Below are positions 1 to 8,447 of a DNA stretch of 64,000 nucleotides, piece after piece. A program made the position numbers and the translations under genes. The DNA is from Teredinibacter haidensis. GTDB lineage: Bacteria > Pseudomonadota > Gammaproteobacteria > Pseudomonadales > Cellvibrionaceae. The notes under the pieces are model-generated. The model was not told the origin of the DNA. It worked only from the letters and a program-made list of their open reading frames with translations, and searched no databases. Each line of letters begins with the position of its first letter. Within the stretch, counting starts at the first letter, position 1. The stretch covers positions 2,615,001 through 2,679,000 of the forward strand of contig NZ_CP060084.1 in the NCBI RefSeq assembly GCF_014211975.1. Reading direction: 5' to 3'.

Positions 1-626
1 CCCATTTTCACTAACTCTACCGCGCCACCACAAAGAACAGCCTGCTCACCAAAGAGGTCTGTTTCCGTCTCGTCCTTAAACGTCGTTTCGATAATCCCCG
101 AGCGACCACCGCCCACGCCACAAGCATAGGAGAGCGCCAACTCTTTAGCTTTGCCAGAGGTATCCTGGAACACCGCAATCAAATCGGGAATACCACCACC
201 TTTAACAAACTCTGAGCGAACCGTATGACCCGGCGCTTTAGGCGCAATCATAATTACATCTAGGTCTGCACGAGGAACAACCTGGTTGTAATGGATCGCG
301 AAACCGTGGGCGAACGCCAGAGTGGCGCCCTTCTTCAAGTTTGGCTCAATTTCAACTTTGTATAGCTGGGACTGAAATTCGTCCGGCGTCAAAATCATTA
401 TCACGTCTGCAGCAGCAACTGCACTGGGTACGTCAGAAACTTTCAAGCCATGAGCTTCAGCCTTCGCAATAGAAGATGAGCCTGGGCGCAAGCCAACGGT
501 TACATCTACGCCAGAGTCATTCAGGTTACAGGCATGAGCATGCCCCTGAGAACCGTAACCAATGATGGCTACCGTCTTACCTTGAATAATGGAAAGATCA
601 CAATCCTTATCGTAATAAACCTGCAT
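1..626 (-). CDS. ilvC: Ketol-acid reductoisomerase, N-terminal part (3' end outside window)
   Basis: This enzyme converts acetolactate or acetohydroxybutyrate to the dihydroxy-acid using NADPH and Mg2+, the second shared step of Val/Leu/Ile synthesis in the cytoplasm. Translating the minus strand from the ATG at 626 gives MQVYYDKDCDLSIIQGK, then the Rossmann motif GYGSQGHAHA, then VIMILTPDEFQ and IMIAPKAPGH, all typical of IlvC. About 208 codons are present and the C-terminal knotted domain lies beyond base 1. The gene is divergent from ilvY, as in enteric bacteria, which suggests substrate-inducible activation by IlvY. It is separated from ilvIH by two peptidase genes and ilvY, unlike the contiguous ilvIHC of many relatives. 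Confidence 0.97.
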   Translation of the reverse strand, partial: MQVYYDKDCDLSIIQGKTVAIIGYGSQGHAHACNLNDSGVDVTVGLRPGSSSIAKAEAHGLKVSDVPSAVAAADVIMILTPDEFQSQLYKVEIEPNLKKGATLAFAHGFAIHYNQVVPRADLDVIMIAPKAPGHTVRSEFVKGGGIPDLIAVFQDTSGKAKELALSYACGVGGGRSGIIETTFKDETETDLFGEQAVLCGGAVELVKM

Positions 627-655
627 GGCATTAACCTCGTGAAATATGGGATGAA

Positions 656-740
656 TGGTCGAACGACCAACTAATGGCGCGCAGTTTAGAGTATTGCTTG
701 TATTACGTAAAATGATATATTTGCAATACATTATTGCGAA
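656..740. promoter_or_regulatory. ilvC/ilvY divergent control region with candidate IlvY operators
   Basis: The space between the two divergent genes holds several inverted repeats. TGGTCG and CGACCA face each other across AA at 656-669, in the ilvC leader. GTATTGC at 691-697 is matched by GCAATAC at 723-729. TTGCAAT at 721-727 and ATTGCGAA at 733-740 form a near-perfect dyad. ATTGC/GCAAT dyads with LysR-type spacing are what one expects of IlvY operators, which act on both genes. The repeats are seen directly; assigning them to IlvY is inference from the gene pair. Confidence 0.55.
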
Positions 741-760
741 AAACGGAACATAGGCTAAAT

Positions 761-1636
761 GTGGAAACCCATAAACTCCATCTCTTCGCTACCCTGGCCG
801 AACTTCAACACTTTAACCGCGCGGCCGAACGCTGCCATGTCAGCCCCTCAACGCTGACTCGCACCATTCAAGCAATGGAACACGAGCTAAAGGTTAAGTT
901 GTTTGAACGCGACAACCGCTCTGTGGAGTTAACGCCGCAAGGTAAGCTGTTTCTACGCTACGCACGTGAAATGCTGCAGCAATGGGAAACTATGCAGCAA
1001 CGCATGCTGGCAGAAAGTGACTCCCTCAATGGTGCCATTAGCATCTATTGCTCTGTAACGGCCAGCTATAGCTTTTTATACGATATTCTCACCGATTTCC
1101 GACAACTCCATCCCGGTATCGAAATACGCTTGCATACCGGCGACCCGGCTGATGCGCTGGAACGCACCCTAGCGGGGCAAGAGGATATCGCCATCGCCGC
1201 CCGACCGGAAAGGCACCCAGCAGGATTGAGTTTTAAGAGTTTTGCCAAATCGCCTTTAGTTTTTATTGCCCCAACAGACGACAGTCTCTTCTCTGCAATT
1301 ACAAGCAAATACCCAAAAGATTTCTGGCAGCACTTACCTCTCATTATTCCTGAAAGAGGTATCGCTCGCGAACGGCTAGATTCTTGGTTTCGAGGACAGC
1401 AGTTATCTCAAAAAATCTACGCACAGGTATCTGGTAACGAAGCGTTAGTCAGTATGGTCAGCCTGGGTTTTGGTGTAGGTCTGGTACCCAAAATAGTAGT
1501 GGATAACAGCCCACTGAAAGGCAAAGTAAAATTTTTTGATCAGCAAATCGAAATTGAAGCTTATGAAGTAGGTGTTTGCGTTTTGGAACGCAGACTAAAA
1601 AGCCCTCTGGTGAGGGCTTTTTGGGAGCAGATATAG
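761..1636 (+). CDS. ilvY: LysR-family activator IlvY
   Basis: IlvY senses acetolactate or acetohydroxybutyrate and activates ilvC while repressing itself. The N-terminal winged helix-turn-helix (HFNRAAERCHVSPSTLTR) is followed by the effector domain with CSVTASYSFLYDIL and HTGDPADALE, which closely match enteric IlvY. The open frame runs back to a TTG at 734, but GTG 761 is preferred: it gives exactly the N-terminal spacing of E. coli IlvY, and an AGG sits just upstream. That gives 291 residues. The last codons contain a strong hairpin that looks like its own terminator. Confidence 0.93.
   Translation: METHKLHLFATLAELQHFNRAAERCHVSPSTLTRTIQAMEHELKVKLFERDNRSVELTPQGKLFLRYAREMLQQWETMQQRMLAESDSLNGAISIYCSVTASYSFLYDILTDFRQLHPGIEIRLHTGDPADALERTLAGQEDIAIAARPERHPAGLSFKSFAKSPLVFIAPTDDSLFSAITSKYPKDFWQHLPLIIPERGIARERLDSWFRGQQLSQKIYAQVSGNEALVSMVSLGFGVGLVPKIVVDNSPLKGKVKFFDQQIEIEAYEVGVCVLERRLKSPLVRAFWEQI
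1597..1622. terminator. Intrinsic terminator inside the 3' end of ilvY
   Basis: AAAAAGCCCTC at 1597-1607 and GAGGGCTTTTT at 1612-1622 form an 11-bp perfect stem with a TGGT loop, and the A and T runs make it usable in both directions. It lies wholly within the ilvY reading frame, about 14 bases before the stop codon. A second perfect inverted repeat, ATAGCTCTA/TAGAGCTAT at 1633-1652, covers the stop codons of ilvY and the facing peptidase gene but lacks a good T run. Confidence 0.8.
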
Positions 1637-1651
1637 CTCTAAATAGAGCTA

Positions 1652-3595
1652 TTAAATATGCTTCTGTACAAATTCCACCATCGCTTCCACCGCTTTCACC
1701 CGGTTTGCGCCGTCAATCAACCCGTGGGTGTCATCTTCTGCTTTTATAAATTCTACAGCTTTACCCGCGCTTTCTAAGCGGGATCGCATGACTTTCGATT
1801 GTTTAATAGGTACAACCTTATCGCGCTCACCATGAATTAACAAAACAGGAGCTTTAAACGCCTCGGCATAATAAGCTGGTGATATTTCCCTAAGACTCTC
1901 TTTCGACACCTCTCCGTTAGCCATCGCTCTCTCCCAATAGCTAATAACCCAGGAATCACTACCGTGGTCACGTTTTTCCGTTTTCAACATCCTCGGCAAA
2001 TCACTAACGCCATTAATAGAAACAATGCACTGGTATAAATCGGGCGTAAACGCGCCCCCCGCGAGCGCCGCATAACCACCGTAGCTCCAGCCAACGATAC
2101 ATACTCGCTCTGGGTCAATCATGCCGCGCTCAACCAAGTGTTTTACTCCATCGCTAATATCACTTTGCATTTTGCGGCCCCATTCACCGTAACCTGCACG
2201 CACAAATTCTCCGCCAAACCCATCTGACCCTCGAAACTGAGGCTGCACGACCAAGTAACCGCGACTGGCCAGCGCCTGAGCCAGAAAATCAAATCCAATA
2301 CGGTCATAAGATTCGGGCCCACCGTGTGGCATGATCACTGCTGGCAGATTTTTGATTTCCGCTACTTTTGCGCTAGGAATCGTTAACAGCGTTGGAATAG
2401 TCAACCCATCTTCCGCCTTGTAGGCAAAGGTACCGATTGGCTGAACATCATCGGCTTTGATTCCCTGCAGGCTAGCGGCCACAAAGTTGATGCCTCCCTT
2501 CCTATCGGCGATAAAAAAGTCTCCCGCGTGCTGAGAGCCCTCGACCTTAATTACCACCTTATCCCAATTCGACGACCAGCTGTATAGCCATACACTGTGG
2601 TCTGAGAATCTGCGGGTTAAATCTTCGATAAACTGGTTCAACCCCTCGTCAAAAAAGTGGTAGCTCGGTGAAAATCCAGAATATCGCACACCGTAAACAA
2701 TACGGTTAATATCTGTGTATAAGCGCTCAACATCCTTATCTGATCGCCCAAATTTAGTCGGCGTAATGCTGCCGTCTTCAAGCGACAACAAGTAATAACC
2801 CGTGCGGTCATTATTGCTGGCCTCCTCCAAAATTACCAGGTGATGCCCATCAGCGGTAACACCGGCAATGCTCGCGTTGACAATGTCCGTCTCCCGTTCA
2901 AAAATCACTTCCCATTTCTTGCCTTTTTTGGCTCGAACCTGATGGAGGTTCTTTCGGTTGTCGTACCGTTCTTCTGCAATGACTTCGCCATGAGTGTTGA
3001 CAAAATAATCGATCGTATAGTTTCGCCCCTTTGCGACTTCCTTTAACTTCCTTGGTTTAGCCAGGTTCACTTTCATTAAAGCTTTCCGAGGGTTTTGAGT
3101 GTATTTGTCACCGACAAACGCTGGCATGTAAACATATTTGCCATCTGGTGAAACTCCAACGATATCCCCCAACCCGGTCTGACCGGTGTAAATATTTAGC
3201 CCCGGAGTGAGCAACTGATCAAGATCTCCGGTTATAACGTTAAAACGGTAAGCTGTGCTAACGTTGTGCGTTCCTCTAAAACCATCGATGCGGCGATACT
3301 TGGAAACAACAAAAATCAGATTAGTATCATCGACGAAGTACATATAGTGAGGATCAATACTGGCAATATCGATCGCTCGAAGCATTTTTTTGTCTTTAAG
3401 TGAATAGACAATTAAAAAATCTTTTTCGCCCTCAGCTCGGCGAAACGCCACTCGTTCGCCGCTAGCCGATATCACCATCATACTAACTGCTGGTAACTTT
3501 CCATACTCGGCAATGGTTGGTAGTGCATGCGAGGGGAATACGTATAGCAACAAAAATGCAAAGACTATAGCTACCCCAAATTTCAAGTACGACAT
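1652..3595 (-). CDS. Secreted S9-family (prolyl oligopeptidase-type) peptidase, copy A
   Basis: This is a 647-residue serine peptidase of the alpha/beta-hydrolase type. Residues 1-24 are a Sec signal peptide (hydrophobic core, then SHA before LPTIAEYG), so it acts in the periplasm or outside. A long N-terminal region of beta-propeller character precedes the catalytic domain. PHGGPESYDR provides the oxyanion region, and GWSYGGYAAL carries the nucleophile at about Ser504; Asp592 (GERDKVVP) and His624 (EDDTHG) complete the triad. The start has AAGGA eight bases upstream. Copy B lies directly upstream in the same direction and is closely similar along its length, so this is a tandem duplication. 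The substrate is unknown; dipeptide- or oligopeptide-releasing activity is likely from family knowledge. Confidence 0.9.
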   Translation of the reverse strand: MSYLKFGVAIVFAFLLLYVFPSHALPTIAEYGKLPAVSMMVISASGERVAFRRAEGEKDFLIVYSLKDKKMLRAIDIASIDPHYMYFVDDTNLIFVVSKYRRIDGFRGTHNVSTAYRFNVITGDLDQLLTPGLNIYTGQTGLGDIVGVSPDGKYVYMPAFVGDKYTQNPRKALMKVNLAKPRKLKEVAKGRNYTIDYFVNTHGEVIAEERYDNRKNLHQVRAKKGKKWEVIFERETDIVNASIAGVTADGHHLVILEEASNNDRTGYYLLSLEDGSITPTKFGRSDKDVERLYTDINRIVYGVRYSGFSPSYHFFDEGLNQFIEDLTRRFSDHSVWLYSWSSNWDKVVIKVEGSQHAGDFFIADRKGGINFVAASLQGIKADDVQPIGTFAYKAEDGLTIPTLLTIPSAKVAEIKNLPAVIMPHGGPESYDRIGFDFLAQALASRGYLVVQPQFRGSDGFGGEFVRAGYGEWGRKMQSDISDGVKHLVERGMIDPERVCIVGWSYGGYAALAGGAFTPDLYQCIVSINGVSDLPRMLKTEKRDHGSDSWVISYWERAMANGEVSKESLREISPAYYAEAFKAPVLLIHGERDKVVPIKQSKVMRSRLESAGKAVEFIKAEDDTHGLIDGANRVKAVEAMVEFVQKHI

Positions 3596-3677
3596 GAGCC
3601 ATTCCTTTTCTATTTATTGTGTATTAAAAAAGGCAGGAACGTACAACCCCTTACCCTTTACTGCTCGTTATTAAACT

Positions 3678-5624
3678 TTATATGTGCTTGCCAACAAAAT
3701 CGACAACAGCCTCCAACACCTCCCGGCGAGCCTCACCTGAATCGATGTGGTGGCCTTCACCTTTCAGCTTTATAAATTCAACCTGCTTACCCGCTTTTTT
3801 TAACTTAGAGCGCATACGCTTCGATTGATCAATAGGCACAACGGTATCGCGGTCACCATGTATTAAAAGCACTGGAGCAGAAAATGACTCTGCAGAATAC
3901 ACCGGCGACACGGTTTTTAAACGCTCTTTTTTGACATCTCCGCGCGCCATGGCTCTTTCCCAATAGGACACAACCCAATGGTCATTCCCTAGATCACGTT
4001 TTTCCATGTCCAACATTTTTGGCAAATCGCTCACGCCGTTTAACGATACCACGCACTTGTACAAATCGGGCGTAAACGCCGCGCCCGAAAGAGCTGCGTA
4101 TCCACCATAACTTCCGCCGACAATACAAATACGCTCTGGATCGACGATACCTTTTTTTACAAGAAAGTTAACACCATCGGTTATATCACTCTGCATCTTT
4201 CCGCCCCACTCTCCGTGGCCCGCACGAAAAAACTCGCCGCCAAAGCCTTTGGATCCACGAAACTGCGGCTGAACAACCAAATAACCTTGACTGGCCAATG
4301 ATTGCGCCAGCCAATCAAATTCAATACGATCATAATACGCAGGGCCACCATGCGGAAAAATAACTGTTGGTAGCTTTTTAAGGTCCCCAACTTTATTTTT
4401 TGGAATGGTGAGCAATGCCGGTATTTTCAAACCATCCATTGCGGAGTATCTTACTTTACCAATAGGATTCAGATCGTCCGCCGTTATATTTTCTCGGCGA
4501 GTCGCTAAAAATTGAAATTTTAGATCTCTATCAACCAAATAGTAATCACCTGGATGATCCGACCCTTCAACTAATACAATAACCTTCCCCCAATCGTCAG
4601 ACCAACTATTTAGCCGTACCGACTGTTGGGGAAAACTTTTCACGATCTGCTCAACAAAGCTGTTAACCTCCTCGTCGAAAAATTGATAGGAAGGATTAAA
4701 CCCTGAATAACGAACACCATAGGCTTCTCGGTTAACATCTACTATAACGTCTTCTATATCCTTATCCTCTCGCCCGAATCCCGTTTCCGAAATCGAGCCG
4801 TCCATCAATGATAGGGTGAAATAGTCCATCCTATCGCTATCTTTTCCTTCTCTAAGAAGGACCAAAGATTCTCCGCCCTCAACAACACCTACGACACTTA
4901 AATCAATAACTTCCATATTCTGTTCATAAATGACTGCCCATGCCCCACCTTTCGGAACCAATACCTGATATAGATTACGCTTATTGCTATAGCGCTCCTG
5001 GGCAATCAACTCACCAGATAAATTCACAAAATAATCTCTAACCCCTTCTTTTCCATACTCAAAAATTTGTAATTTTTCCGGGTTTTCGAGATTAACCTTT
5101 GCGAGTGAATAGACTGCTCTATTATCGGTTCCGGGCTCGGCTACAAACGCTGGCATAAACGCATACTTCGCATCCGGGGTTATACCAACAATACTACCAA
5201 GCCCCGACTGATACTTATGGATTTTATGTCCGGGTTTTAGAAGCTGGGCGATTGACCCCTTCGTCATATCAAAGAGGAATGCCGTACTAACATCAAAGTT
5301 ACGGATATAGAGGTGCATCCGTTTAAATTCGGATGCCACCAGAATAAGCTGAGTTTCAGAGAAAAAATAGATATACCGAGGATCGATTTCAGAAACATCA
5401 ACAACGTGTAACTGTTTTTTATCTTTTAGGGAATACACAACAAGGAAATCTTTTTCCCCTCTATTTTTTCGGTACGCAATGAGCTCACCAGAAGGTGACA
5501 TTGCCATCATGCTTGTGTTTGGTGTAGCGGCATAATCGGCCAACGACGGTACAGCCGTTGAATTCTGTGAAAAAAGAACCACGAAAAATAATGCGAATGA
5601 AGTACCCAATCTAATAAATAGCAT
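3678..5624 (-). CDS. Secreted S9-family peptidase, copy B
   Basis: This 648-residue paralogue of the neighbouring gene has the same layout: signal peptide (residues about 1-24, ending STA before VPSLADY), N-terminal propeller-like region, and a C-terminal hydrolase domain with GGSYGGYAAL (Ser505), GDRDTVVP (Asp593) and GEGHH (His625). The nucleophile elbow starts GGS instead of GWS, and the catalytic His context differs from copy A, so substrate preference may have drifted. AGGA sits seven bases before the ATG. The stretch just upstream resembles that upstream of copy A, supporting duplication of gene plus leader. Transcription from ilvIH is probably stopped by the terminator at 5660-5696, so the pair likely has its own promoter. 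Confidence 0.9.
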   Translation of the reverse strand: MLFIRLGTSFALFFVVLFSQNSTAVPSLADYAATPNTSMMAMSPSGELIAYRKNRGEKDFLVVYSLKDKKQLHVVDVSEIDPRYIYFFSETQLILVASEFKRMHLYIRNFDVSTAFLFDMTKGSIAQLLKPGHKIHKYQSGLGSIVGITPDAKYAFMPAFVAEPGTDNRAVYSLAKVNLENPEKLQIFEYGKEGVRDYFVNLSGELIAQERYSNKRNLYQVLVPKGGAWAVIYEQNMEVIDLSVVGVVEGGESLVLLREGKDSDRMDYFTLSLMDGSISETGFGREDKDIEDVIVDVNREAYGVRYSGFNPSYQFFDEEVNSFVEQIVKSFPQQSVRLNSWSDDWGKVIVLVEGSDHPGDYYLVDRDLKFQFLATRRENITADDLNPIGKVRYSAMDGLKIPALLTIPKNKVGDLKKLPTVIFPHGGPAYYDRIEFDWLAQSLASQGYLVVQPQFRGSKGFGGEFFRAGHGEWGGKMQSDITDGVNFLVKKGIVDPERICIVGGSYGGYAALSGAAFTPDLYKCVVSLNGVSDLPKMLDMEKRDLGNDHWVVSYWERAMARGDVKKERLKTVSPVYSAESFSAPVLLIHGDRDTVVPIDQSKRMRSKLKKAGKQVEFIKLKGEGHHIDSGEARREVLEAVVDFVGKHI

Positions 5625-5659
5625 TTCGATATCCTGGAGTTTTTATTATTTTTTTACAT

Positions 5660-5696
5660 AAAAAAAGGCAGGAGTTTTAGGCTCCTGCCTTTTTTT
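5660..5696 (-). terminator. Intrinsic terminator after ilvIH
   Basis: On the minus strand GGCAGGAG and CTCCTGCC form a perfect 8-bp stem with a 7-base loop, extended by flanking A and T runs to about 14 pairs, with a T run in both directions. It lies directly after the ilvH stop codon and separates ilvIH from the peptidase genes. Confidence 0.92.
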
Positions 5697-5702
5697 GAAC
5701 CA

Positions 5703-6194
5703 CTAAAGGCTCAAGACTTTTTCCCCTCTACCTATCCCCGATACGCCGGAGCGTACCACTTCCAAGATAGCGGCTTCTCCTACCGCCTGATAAAAGGCAT
5801 CCAGTTTATCAGTGGCGCCCGTAAGCTGGATGGTATACACCGAAGCGGTAACATCAATAATCTGTCCGCGAAAAATATCCACGCAGCGTTTGACTTCCGC
5901 TCGCTGTGCTCCAGTGGCACGAACCTTGATCATCATCAGCTCACGTTCGATATGAGCACCTTCAGTAAGATCTACCAGTTTCACCACATCCACCAAACGA
6001 TTTAAGTGTTTAGTGATTTGTTCGATTTTATGGTCATTACCGATGGTAGTGAGCGTTAATCGCGACAGAGTTTCATCTTCTGTTGGTGCGACAGTTAAGG
6101 TTTCGATGTTATAGCCACGCTGTGAAAATAGGCCAACAACACGTGACAGAGCACCGGGTTCGTTTTCCATTAATAAGGAGATTATTCTTTTCAT
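5703..6194 (-). CDS. ilvH: Acetolactate synthase, small regulatory subunit
   Basis: This subunit confers valine feedback inhibition and full activity on the catalytic subunit. The 163-residue product equals the length of E. coli IlvH. An N-terminal ACT domain (LLMENEPGALSRVVGLFSQR, GYNIETLTVAPT) is followed by the ACT-like C-terminal domain (IFRGQIIDVTASVYTIQ, GVSGIGRGEK). The ATG at 6194 is chosen over an in-frame TTG one codon earlier because it overlaps the ilvI stop as TGATG, a typical translational coupling that keeps subunits balanced. It is the last gene before a strong terminator. Confidence 0.97.
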   Translation of the reverse strand: MKRIISLLMENEPGALSRVVGLFSQRGYNIETLTVAPTEDETLSRLTLTTIGNDHKIEQITKHLNRLVDVVKLVDLTEGAHIERELMMIKVRATGAQRAEVKRCVDIFRGQIIDVTASVYTIQLTGATDKLDAFYQAVGEAAILEVVRSGVSGIGRGEKVLSL

Positions 6195-7930
6195 CAAGTT
6201 CGCTCCGTTTTACTCAACCACATATCGCGCATGGAGCCGGTGGGCATCACCTGCATGGGGTAGACATGCTCTTTCGGATCCACGTAAACGTCCATAAAGA
6301 CGCACTTGTCCTTCATCGCAAAACACTCTTCCATTTTGGCTTTTAATTCAGAGCGTTTGGTTACGCGCATACCTACATGGCCATAGGCTTCCATTAGCTT
6401 GACGAAATCGGGTAGCGAATCTTCGTACAGGCTTTCCGAGTAGCGACTGTCGTACTGCATATCCTGCCACTGTTTCACCATGCCCAAGGCCTGGTTGTTA
6501 ACACAGATTATTTTGACCGGCAGATCATATTGCGTACAGGTTGATAACTCCTGAATACACATTTGGATACTGCCTTCACCCGTCACACAGGCAACCGTGG
6601 CGTCGCGATGAGCAATTTGTACGCCCATCGCGGCAGGCAGACCAAAGCCCATGGTGCCGAGCCCACCAGAGTTTATCCAACGACGCGGCTTATCAAATTG
6701 ATAGTACTGGGCGCTGAACATCTGGTGCTGACCGACATCGGAGGTAACGTAAGCATCGCCTTTAGTTACTTCAAACAAAGTGCGGATCACCTCTTGTGGC
6801 ATCAACATATCGCCCGAGGTGTCATAACGGGGAGTGCTGATAATGCCGTAGCGTTTGCGCCATTCTTCGATTTCTTTCCACCAATTTTCTATGGCTTTGA
6901 CATCGGGGCGTTCAGCTGTCCCTTTTACCAGGCCTAGCATTTCATCCAGAACCGAGTCTACCGGCCCTACAATCGGAATGTCTGCCGCCACAGTCTTTGA
7001 GATAGATGCCGGATCGATATCGATATGGATAATTTTCGCCGACGGGCAGAATTTACTTGGCGTATTCGTGACACGATCATCAAAACGCGCTCCCACAGCG
7101 AGGATTACGTCAGAATGGTGCATAGCAGTATTCGCTTCAACCGTACCGTGCATACCGAGCATGCCGAGGAACTGACGATCGGTGCCCGGGTAGGCGCCCA
7201 AACCCATCAAAGTATTGGTTACCGGAAAGTTCAACATCTGGGCGAGTTCGGTTAGCTGTGTTGCCGCGTTCCCCTGAACCACGCCACCGCCTGCATAGAT
7301 CATAGGGCGGCGGGCAGTAAGCAACAGTTGTACTGCTTTTTTAATTTGCCCAGTGTGACCTTTGCTCGCAGGAGTATAGGATCGCAACTTAATTTTTTCT
7401 GGATAAGAGTAGTCAAAGGTTACCGACGGAGCGGTTACATCTTTAGGGATATCAATAACTACTGGGCCCGGCCGACCGGTTGAGGCAATGTAGAACGCTT
7501 TTTTAACGGTCTCGGGAATGTGCGCCGGATCCTTCACCAGAAAGCTGTGTTTTACGATTGGACGGGAAACCCCGACCATATCAGTTTCCTGGAAGGCGTC
7601 TTCACCGATTCTATCCCTCACTACTTGGCCGGAGATAACGACCATTGGAATTGAATCCATATAAGCTGTAGCAATACCCGTAATCGCGTTGGTTGCGCCC
7701 GGGCCTGAAGTGACCAGTACAACTCCAGTTTTACCAGTTGATCGTGCGTAACCGTCAGCGGCGTGAGTAGCTGCCTGTTCATGACGCACAAGAATATGTT
7801 TCACTTTTTTCTGGCGAAAGATTGCATCGTAGATATGCAGTGCGGATCCACCGGGGTACCCGAATACACATTCAACACCTTCATCTGCCAAGGCTCTAAT
7901 AAGAGCGTCTCCACCGGAGAGCTTTTCCAC
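6194..7930 (-). CDS. ilvI: Acetolactate synthase III, large catalytic subunit
   Basis: This ThDP-dependent enzyme condenses pyruvate with pyruvate or 2-oxobutyrate, the first shared step of branched-chain amino acid synthesis. It shows the FGYPGG and LVRHEQAA segments with the catalytic Glu, TSGPGATN, GLGTMGFGLPAAMG, and the ThDP-Mg motif GEGSIQM followed by VNNQALGMV. The frame extends to a TTG at 7951, but the GTG at 7930 has a GAGG ribosome site about eight bases upstream and aligns with the start of E. coli IlvI (LSG at residues 4-6), giving 578 residues. It is the first gene of ilvIH. The long upstream region may carry regulation. Confidence 0.96.
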   Translation of the reverse strand: MEKLSGGDALIRALADEGVECVFGYPGGSALHIYDAIFRQKKVKHILVRHEQAATHAADGYARSTGKTGVVLVTSGPGATNAITGIATAYMDSIPMVVISGQVVRDRIGEDAFQETDMVGVSRPIVKHSFLVKDPAHIPETVKKAFYIASTGRPGPVVIDIPKDVTAPSVTFDYSYPEKIKLRSYTPASKGHTGQIKKAVQLLLTARRPMIYAGGGVVQGNAATQLTELAQMLNFPVTNTLMGLGAYPGTDRQFLGMLGMHGTVEANTAMHHSDVILAVGARFDDRVTNTPSKFCPSAKIIHIDIDPASISKTVAADIPIVGPVDSVLDEMLGLVKGTAERPDVKAIENWWKEIEEWRKRYGIISTPRYDTSGDMLMPQEVIRTLFEVTKGDAYVTSDVGQHQMFSAQYYQFDKPRRWINSGGLGTMGFGLPAAMGVQIAHRDATVACVTGEGSIQMCIQELSTCTQYDLPVKIICVNNQALGMVKQWQDMQYDSRYSESLYEDSLPDFVKLMEAYGHVGMRVTKRSELKAKMEECFAMKDKCVFMDVYVDPKEHVYPMQVMPTGSMRDMWLSKTERT

Positions 7931-8447
7931 TTGGTTATCCTCGTAGTTCAAATAATTAAAGTGTTCAGCTTTGCCAAGGGTTTGGCTGGCTGGTCATTGT
8001 CTTATTGTTGCAGGAATAATGGCGCTCACCAATAAAAAGAGTGAGGCAGACTTCCTGAAGCTGAATATCGACCAGTGGTTCCTATTATCATTAGCTAGCT
8101 AATGAAGGTCTAAGGGCGAATGGACCCTGTTTGATCGTATTCAAATTATGCGTTGTTATTCCGGTATCACTACGATTTGTTCGTTGCTGGCAATGCCACA
8201 ATAACACTTGCCTGCCTATACACCGGTAGGGAGCAGAGGTATCGCTCCCTCGCACTTCAGGATGGTCAGGCATGCGGTTGGCAAGCCTGGGTAGGGAGGC
8301 ACCGAGGTTGTTCGGTGCTCTACGACATCTGGCGAAGCTCCAATTGTCTCAAGATGCCCCATAAAGTCAAGGCTGTAAACACATTCACCGCCCATCTGCC
8401 GCACCTGTGCCATAATTATCGGATCAATTAAAAAAAGGGGGAGTTCT
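7931..8447. other. Intergenic region upstream of ilvI and the SDR gene, structure-rich
   Basis: No convincing gene is visible in these 517 bases between divergent genes. Notable elements are an 18-bp perfect palindrome at 8088-8105, a hairpin with AGGGAGC (8228-8234) paired to GCTCCCT (8244-8250), and another with GCACCGA (8299-8305) paired to TCGGTGC (8312-8318). A 27-codon frame on the plus strand (8019-8102) has a close AGGA but no further support. The region may be a regulatory leader or encode a structured RNA in either direction. Confidence 0.5.
8088..8105. promoter_or_regulatory. 18-bp perfect palindrome upstream of ilvI
   Basis: TCATTAGCTAGCTAATGA is fully self-complementary and lies about 160 bases before the ilvI start. 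Uninterrupted palindromes of this length are uncommon by chance and often bind dimeric regulators, but the binding protein is unknown and it does not fit the Lrp consensus. Confidence 0.4.
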
